Positions 1 to 5,544 of a DNA stretch of 9,094 nucleotides are shown here, piece after piece. This stretch comes from CAZEVI01 sp964515615. Lineage in GTDB: Bacteria; Patescibacteriota; UBA1384; XYA2-FULL-43-10; CAINNR01. Numbering within the stretch: the first letter of the stretch is position 1; each line of letters opens with the position of its first letter. The DNA is taken from positions 1-9,094 of the forward strand of contig CAZEVI010000027.1 in NCBI GenBank assembly GCA_964515615.1, written 5' to 3'. Under the pieces are notes generated by a model that was given only the letters and a program-made list of their open reading frames with translations, was not told the DNA's origin and made no database searches. The translations under genes were made by a program, and so were the position numbers.

Positions 1-131
1 AAATGTCCGAGAGGATAAAATACCTAAGGTCAATGGGATATATTAAGACTTATGTTGAAAATAAAAATTGTATATTGAAATTACCAAAAAAGGATTTTCC
101 CGTGTCAATCAAGTCGATTTTTCGGAGGTAA
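1..131 (+). pseudogene. 5' fragment of PaaX/Cas2-like gene, out of frame with its 3' part
   Basis: The frame of the ATG at position 3 is open from the window edge to a TAA at 129-131. It reads SERIKYLRSMGYIKTYVENK up to about position 65, which resembles the end of a winged-helix DNA-binding domain (recognition helix followed by the wing). The sequence that should follow, LYIEITKKGF, is found one frame away, in the reading frame that begins at 68. Adding one A to the run at 63-67 would join the two as ENKKLYIEITKKG, a natural wing strand. The fragment therefore looks like the upstream part of the same gene, whose true start lies before the window. It could be a real mutation, a sequencing or assembly error in a homopolymer, or an expressed slippage site. 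The sequence alone does not decide. Confidence 0.6.
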
Positions 132-433
132 AGATTCTCAGAAACAAAAAATGGGATGGTGATTGGTGGGTGGTAATTTATGATTTACCTAGAAAATATA
201 ATCCTGACAAAAATCGTCTGCGAAAAATTTTAGTTAGATCTGGGTTTGTCAAAGTTCAAGAAAGTGTTTATGTCTATCCATTTAAATGTGTTGACGAGGT
301 AGATCGAATCCTCGATCATTCAGGAATTTCACATTACGTGTTGATAATGGAATCGAAAGTGATTAGAAATGAGGAGCTGTTAATTAAAAAATTTGTTGAT
401 TCAAAAGTTTTGAGTCCTTGCGATTTAAAATAA
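68..433 (+). CDS. PaaX/Cas2-like regulator, C-terminal domain (partial or frameshifted)
   Basis: This open frame of 121 residues starts at a TTG directly after an in-frame TAA at 62-64 and ends at TAA 431-433. Residues 29-52 contain WDGDWWVVIYDLPRK, and residues 64-72 read QESVYVYPF. This pairing of a first strand ending in YD with a later SV(F/Y)xYP strand is typical of the ferredoxin-like Cas2/PaaX C-terminal domain. Known members fuse it to an N-terminal winged helix and act as transcriptional repressors. No CRISPR array or other cas gene is nearby, so a role in spacer acquisition is unlikely. Family members are roughly 180-200 residues long from memory, so this is only the C-terminal two thirds. 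The TTG has no clear ribosome binding site and probably marks a frame break rather than a real start. The protein ends normally, and a strong palindrome follows 22 bases after the stop. The family call is fairly secure; the target genes are unknown. Confidence 0.75.
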   Translation: MYIEITKKGFSRVNQVDFSEVKILRNKKWDGDWWVVIYDLPRKYNPDKNRLRKILVRSGFVKVQESVYVYPFKCVDEVDRILDHSGISHYVLIMESKVIRNEELLIKKFVDSKVLSPCDLK

Positions 434-454
434 TTTTAATAATCCGGCTTTTAG

Positions 455-496
455 TTTTGGGTGGTTTTGGCGCACGTGCGCCAAAACCACCCAAAA
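455..496. repeat. perfect 42-nt palindrome between convergent genes
   Basis: The arms 455-475 and 476-496 are exact reverse complements with no spacer; the centre is CGCACGTGCG. As RNA it would give a GC-rich stem from either strand with only a minimal loop. It lies in the gap between two convergent genes, so a bidirectional transcription stop or 3'-end protecting hairpin is plausible. However, the outer ends are TTTT on the left and AAAA on the right, the reverse of an intrinsic terminator, and no U-run follows on either strand. It might instead be a dyad protein-binding site or a dispersed extragenic palindrome. Confidence 0.85.
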
Positions 497-527
497 TAGC
501 TCAAATTAATTTCCGCGGATTGTACCC

Positions 528-563
528 AATAACGAGATAAAGATCTTTATGGAATTTGTTATT
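528..563 (+). repeat. nested inverted repeat
   Basis: An exact 14-nt palindrome, ATAAAGATCTTTAT at 537-550, is enclosed by a second pair of arms, AATAAC at 528-533 and GTTATT at 558-563. Together they could fold as a two-part hairpin in the 3' region of the PaaX/Cas2-like transcript. There is no U-run after it, so a terminator role is not supported. It is AT-rich and may be chance structure. Confidence 0.35.
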
Positions 564-632
564 CAATCCTAGAATTAGTAAGTGATTGACTCGCTAAATA
601 GCCTTTTTCCAAAGCCATTTTATCATTGGGTT

Positions 633-662
633 ATAAAAAATCACGCGTCTTAGTGCGTGATT
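633..662 (-). terminator. Rho-independent terminator of the 138-residue gene
   Basis: Read on the - strand, the 8-bp stem AATCACGC / GCGTGATT (655-662 with 639-646) closes an 8-nt loop and runs directly into TTTTTTATAA (down to 631). The hairpin begins 10 bases after the TAG stop of the - strand gene ending at 673. Stem, loop size and U-tract all fit an intrinsic terminator. Confidence 0.85.
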
Positions 663-672
663 GAGCTCTACT

Positions 673-1089
673 CTAATCTTCTATGTAAAAAAAGAGAGTC
701 GTGCTTCTTTTTGATTTTTCCCATTTATAGTGGGCAAGAATTTCTTTAGTTTCAGGAGTATATTGATATACCACAATTTGGTCTTCTCCATCTGCTTCGA
801 TAATTGTTCCTTTAATGATATTGGCCTTGACCAACGCGGGAATTGTTTTTTTCGGATTAGCGAGTAGCAACTTTTTATTTAGCAACCAACGAGCTGCATC
901 TAAATTCTTATCCGCCAGTTCGAGTAATAACTGATCCGTCGCATCGTTGTTAGAAGAGTTATAGACACCGGCAATCTTCTGTCCGTCCTTCATACCGATA
1001 GAAAGATACGGCTGTTTGTTGTTCTCCCCAGCAACAGAAAGAAAAAATCCGTTATCATCAAATAGACAAATAGAAAATGGAGATTTCAT
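673..1089 (-). CDS. hypothetical protein, 138 residues
   Basis: I do not recognise this protein. The start is the ATG at 1087-1089, chosen because AAGGAG (1100-1105 on the - strand) lies 10 bases upstream; the earlier in-frame ATG at 1108-1110 has no such site and would place AAGGAG inside the gene. The stop is TAG. Visible parts are an N-terminal hydrophobic strand region with FSICLF and GFFLSVAG (residues 5-21), a polar glycine- and asparagine-containing middle, an amphipathic helix around residues 50-75 (DATDQLLLELADKNLDAARW), a basic stretch NPKKTIPALVKANIIKG, and a strand-rich C-terminus with QIVVYQYTPETKEIL. There is no signal peptide, membrane segment or cysteine motif, so it is probably a small cytoplasmic alpha/beta protein. 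It is a single-gene unit with its own promoter, ribosome binding site and terminator, divergent from the DUF4012 gene. The longer open frame on this strand (to 1512) runs into the DUF4012 gene and is not the gene. Confidence 0.75.
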   Translation of the reverse strand: MKSPFSICLFDDNGFFLSVAGENNKQPYLSIGMKDGQKIAGVYNSSNNDATDQLLLELADKNLDAARWLLNKKLLLANPKKTIPALVKANIIKGTIIEADGEDQIVVYQYTPETKEILAHYKWEKSKRSTTLFFYIED

Positions 1090-1129
1090 CTGATCACATC
1101 TCCTTGTCATGGTTTTTCTTACAAACAAT

Positions 1130-1158
1130 AAGCTAACAAAAATTTCTTTGTCGGTCAA
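1130..1158 (-). promoter_or_regulatory. sigma-70-type promoter of the 138-residue gene
   Basis: On the - strand, TTGACC (1153-1158) is followed by a 17-base spacer and TAGCTT (1130-1135). The -35 box matches consensus at five of six positions; the -10 matches at the key first, second and last bases. Transcription would start near 1123, giving a leader of about 34 bases that contains the AAGGAG site. The -35 box shares one base with that of the divergent DUF4012 promoter. Confidence 0.65.
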
Positions 1159-1176
1159 GAAATTTGGCTGTATAAT
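1148..1176 (+). promoter_or_regulatory. sigma-70-type promoter of the DUF4012 gene; leaderless start
   Basis: TTGTCG (1148-1153), a 17-base spacer and a perfect TATAAT (1171-1176) form a strong promoter. The ATG at 1184 begins only 7 bases after the -10 box, where transcription normally initiates, so the mRNA should begin at or within a base or two of the start codon. No Shine-Dalgarno sequence is present, which agrees with leaderless translation. Confidence 0.75.
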
Positions 1177-1183
1177 ATAAAGT

Positions 1184-3208
1184 ATGAAAAGAATTGAAGA
1201 TATTAAACCGCGAGTCAAAAGAAAGATTGTTACGCCAGAGGCATCAAAGCCGTTTCTGTCGCAGGAAAATTTCTTGGCGGAATCTGATTCGTTGCCGGTT
1301 GTCGAAACTGAGTTGCCAAAACCTAATTTTCGAAAACAAAAGATTAAAGTTCGCTCGTGGTGGCTAGCATTTTTTTTGTTGCTGATTTGCATTATCTTTT
1401 TTGCCGGATTTGAACTTTTAAAAGCCAAAGCACAAATTTCCGGCAATATTAGCAACTTATCATCGAATTTTTCGCAACTTTCCAACGCTATGTCAAAGAA
1501 AGATTTTGCCACAATTAACAGTCAAATTCAAAATTTAAACCAAAAATCAACCAATTCAATAATTATTTTGCAATCAGTCGGGCAAGATGTTTATGCGTTG
1601 AATCTTTTGTATCCAAAAGGAAAATCATCAAAAATTACCGCTGAAATTGATTTATTGCGCGGCTCGCAAATGCTATTGGAATCATTTTCCAAGGTCTTTA
1701 ATTTTGATTCGCTAAGTTTTTCGAAATCGCAAAATACCGATTACCTGTCAAAAATTAATAATTATCTATCGGCAATTTCTCAAATTTTATCTGCGGCTCC
1801 AAACAAAATCCGCCAAGCGTCACTTTATAGTGGCGAGGCTCAAAATTTGAGTCAGTCGGCTAACTCAGATTGGTTTTCATCGTCGGATAAAAATTCAGTT
1901 CGCAGGTTGCAAGATTTGTCTAAAACGTCAGCCGATTTTTTTAACTATTTACAAAATGTGCCAGAGAGCTTGTCGTCAACTTTAACGCTAAACGGCGGAA
2001 AGAAAAGCTATTTAATTTTGTTTTTAAATAATACTGAAATTCGACCTGGCGGCGGATTTATCGGCTCGTTTGCACGATTGGATTTAAATAACGGTAGAGC
2101 AACGGCATTGGATTTTGAAACCAACATTTACACACTGGACAAAACCTTTGTTGCTGCCGGAAACAAAATTGCACCGGAAGAAGATATTTCATCAATTACC
2201 AATGACTGGACAATGCGGGATGCTAACATTTACGCCGATTACGCTACAAGTTCACAGAAAGTGGCATGGTTTTATCAGCAGGAATCGGGCAAAAAAGTTG
2301 ACGGCGTAATTGCACTGGACACAACTTTGTTTCAGGAGCTATTAAAAGTTACCGGTCCGATTGATATGCCAGACTACAATTTAGAGATTTCTGATGAAAA
2401 TTTTCTCTCCGATGTTCAATATCAGGTTGAAATTGGCTACTACCAAGATAAGAGCAACTGGAGTGAAAATCAACCGAAAAAAATTCTTTCCGATATGATG
2501 CCAAAATTTTTATCGGCTCTAACTGCAAGTGTGGCGGTCGAATCGGCGGCTGGTAAAGAGATAATAAAAGGTATCTCGGAAAAACATTTATTAGCTTTTT
2601 CCGAAAATTCGACGGTTGAAGATTTGCTCGACGGAATTGGAATGTCGGGTAAAATTCACGACGCAAATGGTGACTATTTGTATATTTCAGAATCAAACTT
2701 AGGCGTCAATAAAAGCAGTTTAAATGTGGTGCAAACAGTTGATCAAAATGTTGAAATTGACTCCAATGGCAAAATCAGCGAGAAATTATCGATTGTCAGA
2801 AAACACAGTGGAAGTTACGAGTGGCCAGACGGAGAAAATAAGTCTTTAATGCGGATTTTTATTCCTCTTTCTTCTCAGATCGATAGCAGCGTACAAAAGA
2901 CACAATCGCAATTCGGCAAAAATTCAGTTGTTTTTTGGCAAAATACTTTACCCGGTCAAAGTTCGAATTCGACAGTTGATTACCACCGCGATTCGGCGAT
3001 TAACATAACAAACGACAGTTTCGACTACCAGATAACAATTCAAAAACAGTCGGGAATTGAAAGTTACAAGTGGAATCTATATTTAGTGTATCCGCAAGGC
3101 TGGAAACCGCAAAATGTAGAGGGATATGACGCAACTAATCGTAAAATCTATCTTTCAAATCAAATTTCCAAAGACTCGGTTTTCCGCCTTCATTTTATAC
3201 GCGACTAG
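1184..3208 (+). CDS. DUF4012 domain membrane-anchored protein
   Basis: The 674-residue protein has a basic, proline-containing cytoplasmic N-terminus (1-57). One transmembrane helix follows at about 59-79, with WWLAFFLLLICIIFFAGF. The rest, about 590 residues, should lie outside the membrane. Residues 85-260 are rich in Ser, Asn, Gln and Leu and probably form helices or coiled coils. The core motif NNTEIRPGGGFIGSF at 282-296, followed by a region with NIYTLDK, is the hallmark of the DUF4012 family. The C-terminal part is strand-rich (YKWNLYLVYPQGW near 640). Length and architecture fit the family, which is widespread in Patescibacteria and some Gram-positive groups. Its biochemical function is not established; a cell-surface role is inferred only from topology. 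The start is set by the promoter, which leaves no room for a leader. A separate promoter precedes gyrB, so the two genes need not be co-transcribed, although no terminator separates them. Confidence 0.85.
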   Translation: MKRIEDIKPRVKRKIVTPEASKPFLSQENFLAESDSLPVVETELPKPNFRKQKIKVRSWWLAFFLLLICIIFFAGFELLKAKAQISGNISNLSSNFSQLSNAMSKKDFATINSQIQNLNQKSTNSIIILQSVGQDVYALNLLYPKGKSSKITAEIDLLRGSQMLLESFSKVFNFDSLSFSKSQNTDYLSKINNYLSAISQILSAAPNKIRQASLYSGEAQNLSQSANSDWFSSSDKNSVRRLQDLSKTSADFFNYLQNVPESLSSTLTLNGGKKSYLILFLNNTEIRPGGGFIGSFARLDLNNGRATALDFETNIYTLDKTFVAAGNKIAPEEDISSITNDWTMRDANIYADYATSSQKVAWFYQQESGKKVDGVIALDTTLFQELLKVTGPIDMPDYNLEISDENFLSDVQYQVEIGYYQDKSNWSENQPKKILSDMMPKFLSALTASVAVESAAGKEIIKGISEKHLLAFSENSTVEDLLDGIGMSGKIHDANGDYLYISESNLGVNKSSLNVVQTVDQNVEIDSNGKISEKLSIVRKHSGSYEWPDGENKSLMRIFIPLSSQIDSSVQKTQSQFGKNSVVFWQNTLPGQSSNSTVDYHRDSAINITNDSFDYQITIQKQSGIESYKWNLYLVYPQGWKPQNVEGYDATNRKIYLSNQISKDSVFRLHFIRD

Positions 3209-3233
3209 ATTGGAAAAAATGGCAACTTTCTCT

Positions 3234-3262
3234 TTGATTTCAACTCAAATTTGCGATATAAT
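3234..3262 (+). promoter_or_regulatory. sigma-70-type promoter of gyrB
   Basis: TTGATT (3234-3239), a 17-base spacer and a perfect TATAAT (3257-3262) lie in the 112-base gap between the DUF4012 gene and gyrB. Transcription would begin near 3269, giving a leader of about 51 bases to the ATG at 3321. The leader contains a direct repeat of GACTAATT (3293-3300 and 3302-3309). Confidence 0.7.
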
Positions 3263-3320
3263 TAACAGAGAAACAAAGTTTATGTTTGATTAGACTAATT
3301 TGACTAATTGGGATTTTTTT

Positions 3321-5423
3321 ATGCCTGATAAATTGAAAACCTCGTCCGATTATGACGCTTCGAAAATTACTGTTCTCGAAGGTTTGGAGCCGGTTCGTAA
3401 ACGTCCCGGGATGTATATCGGCGGAACTGGAATTGACGGTCTTCATCACCTAATTTGGGAAGTTCTCGACAATGCCATTGACGAAGCAATGGGAGGCTTT
3501 TGTAATTGCATCAAAATTACACTTGATGATGGAAATCGGGTAACAGTTGAGGATAATGGTCGGGGGATTCCAGTTGACAAGCATAAAGTCAGTGGTAAAT
3601 CGGCTCTGGAAACGGTGATGACTACTTTGCACGCCGGTGGCAAATTTGGTGGCGATTCATCATACAAAGTATCCGGAGGTTTGCATGGTGTCGGTGTTTC
3701 TGTCGTCAATGCTCTGTCGATCGATTTAACCGCCAATGTTTATCGCGACAGCAAAATTTACCAACAGAAATATTCGCAAGGTAAAGTTGTTTCCGATGTT
3801 GAAATTATTGGAGAAAGCGACCACACTGGAACAATTCAATCCTTTGTACCGGATCCAGAGATATTTCCAATTTGTGAATTTAATTTGCAAACAATAGTTA
3901 GCCATTGTCGCCAGCAAGCATATCTGACCAAGGGCGTCAAAATTATTATTAAAGACCAACGGACGGATAAAGCTCCTGAGTTGATTGAGGAAACAAAAGA
4001 AAATTTACAAGCCGAAGAAGAACGAATCGATGCTGAAAAATCAGAAACTAACGACGAACAGGCGCAATCAGTCGACAACGAACAAAAAACCGAAATTCCA
4101 CAACATAATATTTCCAAAAATTTCCCCAAAGAATATACTTTTTATTTTGAGGGTGGCATTGCTTCTTACGTTCGCCATATGAACAAATCCAAGCAGTCAA
4201 TCAATGAACCACCGTTCTATGTCGAGAAGGAGCAAAACGATGTAATGGTGGAGGTCGCCTTGGCATATACCGATGATTTTAAAGAACACACCTATACCTT
4301 TGCCAACAACATTTTCACGCCCGAAGGCGGCACTCATTTGACCGGCTTTCGTTCGGCGCTGACGCGGGCAATTAATGATTATCTGAAAAAAAGCGGTATT
4401 GGTGTCACCAATGGCGATAAAAAAGGCGGTATTGTATTAACCGGAGATGATGTTCGCGAAGGTTTGACCTCGATCATTTCGGTTAAACTTTCTGATCCGC
4501 AATTTGAAGGTCAGACAAAAGCCAAACTGGGTAACCCGGAGATTCGAACAATCGTCGAGTCAGTTACCGGTGAAGCTTTGTCATTTTATTTTGATGAACA
4601 TCCGAACGATGGCAGAAGGATTATTGAAAAATGTTTTCTCTCCGCCAAGGCCAGAATGGCTGCTCGTGCCGCTCGCGATACGGTTTTGCGCAAAGGCGCA
4701 TTAGACGGTATGACATTGCCGGGGAAGCTGGCTGATTGTTCCGAACGTGATCCGAAAAAAACAGAATTATATATTGTCGAGGGTGATTCTGCCGGTGGTT
4801 CAACAAAACAGGGGAGAGATCGAAGTTTTCAGGCGGTATTGCCACTCCGAGGAAAAATTCTTAATGTTGAACGGGCGCGACTCGACCGAATGCTATCATC
4901 GGAAGAAATTAAAGCGTTAATCGTTGCTTTGGGAATTGGCATTGGTGATGATATTTCCTACGAAAAACTTCGCTACTCGCGAATTATCATTATGACAGAT
5001 GCCGATGTTGATGGTGCTCATATTCGAGCTTTGCTGTTAACATTTTTCTATCGAAATTTTCCCGGACTTTTTGATAATGGCAATATTTATATCGCTCAGC
5101 CTCCGCTTTATTCGATTCCTGTTGGTAAAGAAATACATTACGCGTATTCCGATGCCCAGCGAGATATTTTAATTGCTGAGATTCGTAGCAAAAATTCAAA
5201 CGCCAACATTACAATTCAGCGGTACAAAGGTTTAGGAGAGATGAATCCGACGCAACTTTGGGACACGACTATGGATCCTGCTCATCGAATCTTGCTACAA
5301 GTTTCCGCGCCGGATGCTGAAATTGCCGACGAAGTCTTTACCACGCTGATGGGCGATGAAGTTTTGCCCCGCAAACGTTTTATCCAAACCCATGCCAGAA
5401 ATGTTAAGAATATCGATGCCTAA
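3321..5423 (+). CDS. gyrB: DNA gyrase subunit B (ATPase/TOPRIM subunit)
   Basis: GyrB binds and hydrolyses ATP and, with GyrA, introduces negative supercoils. The ATG at 3321 gives 700 residues; a TTG at 3300 in the same frame would add seven and is less likely, because GGGA (3310-3313) lies 7 bases before the ATG. GHKL ATPase motifs are EVLDNAIDEA (47-56), DNGRGIP (78-84), LHAGGKFGG (103-111) and GGLHGVGVSVVN (119-130), with the transducer loop QTK at 398-400. TOPRIM residues are Glu487 in VEGDSAGG and Asp560/Asp562 in MTDADVDGAH. RYKGLGEMNP (634-643) and a short C-terminal tail complete the fold. The PLRGKILN segment (508-515) and the QTK loop are standard. A charged insertion at about 213-268 separates the ATPase domain from the transducer (YYFEGG-like strand at 272-279) and lengthens the protein compared with the roughly 640 residues of short gyrases. 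The pairing with gyrA supports gyrase rather than topoisomerase IV. Confidence 0.97.
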   Translation: MPDKLKTSSDYDASKITVLEGLEPVRKRPGMYIGGTGIDGLHHLIWEVLDNAIDEAMGGFCNCIKITLDDGNRVTVEDNGRGIPVDKHKVSGKSALETVMTTLHAGGKFGGDSSYKVSGGLHGVGVSVVNALSIDLTANVYRDSKIYQQKYSQGKVVSDVEIIGESDHTGTIQSFVPDPEIFPICEFNLQTIVSHCRQQAYLTKGVKIIIKDQRTDKAPELIEETKENLQAEEERIDAEKSETNDEQAQSVDNEQKTEIPQHNISKNFPKEYTFYFEGGIASYVRHMNKSKQSINEPPFYVEKEQNDVMVEVALAYTDDFKEHTYTFANNIFTPEGGTHLTGFRSALTRAINDYLKKSGIGVTNGDKKGGIVLTGDDVREGLTSIISVKLSDPQFEGQTKAKLGNPEIRTIVESVTGEALSFYFDEHPNDGRRIIEKCFLSAKARMAARAARDTVLRKGALDGMTLPGKLADCSERDPKKTELYIVEGDSAGGSTKQGRDRSFQAVLPLRGKILNVERARLDRMLSSEEIKALIVALGIGIGDDISYEKLRYSRIIIMTDADVDGAHIRALLLTFFYRNFPGLFDNGNIYIAQPPLYSIPVGKEIHYAYSDAQRDILIAEIRSKNSNANITIQRYKGLGEMNPTQLWDTTMDPAHRILLQVSAPDAEIADEVFTTLMGDEVLPRKRFIQTHARNVKNIDA

Positions 5424-5488
5424 ATTATAAATCCGAAATTCTAAATAAATTCATATGATTAATTTGCTAAAAGTTTAACCGTTGGAAC

Positions 5489-5519
5489 ATTTGAATTTGA
5501 AATTGTCTCAAATTTAAAT
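5489..5519 (+). repeat. AT-rich hairpin between gyrB and gyrA
   Basis: ATTTGAATTTGA (5489-5500) pairs with TCAAATTTAAAT (5508-5519) over 12 base pairs, including one G-U, around a 7-nt loop. No U-run follows, so it is not a terminator. It could be a leader structure of gyrA or chance folding in AT-rich DNA. The 9-mer TCCGAAATT occurs on both sides, at 5432-5440 and 5521-5529. Confidence 0.4.
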
Positions 5520-5544
5520 ATCCGAAATTAGAATTTTCAATATT

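Noticed and set aside
68..433. Cas2 of a CRISPR system
   Set aside because: No repeat array or cas1 in view, and the winged-helix remnant upstream fits the PaaX-like fusion family better.
1090..1512. Upstream extension of the - strand gene to give 279 residues
   Set aside because: It overlaps the DUF4012 coding region and both promoters, and the AAGGAG site marks the start at 1089.
3300..3320. TTG start for gyrB
   Set aside because: It adds seven residues unlike GyrB N-termini and has no ribosome binding site; the ATG at 3321 has GGGA at good spacing.
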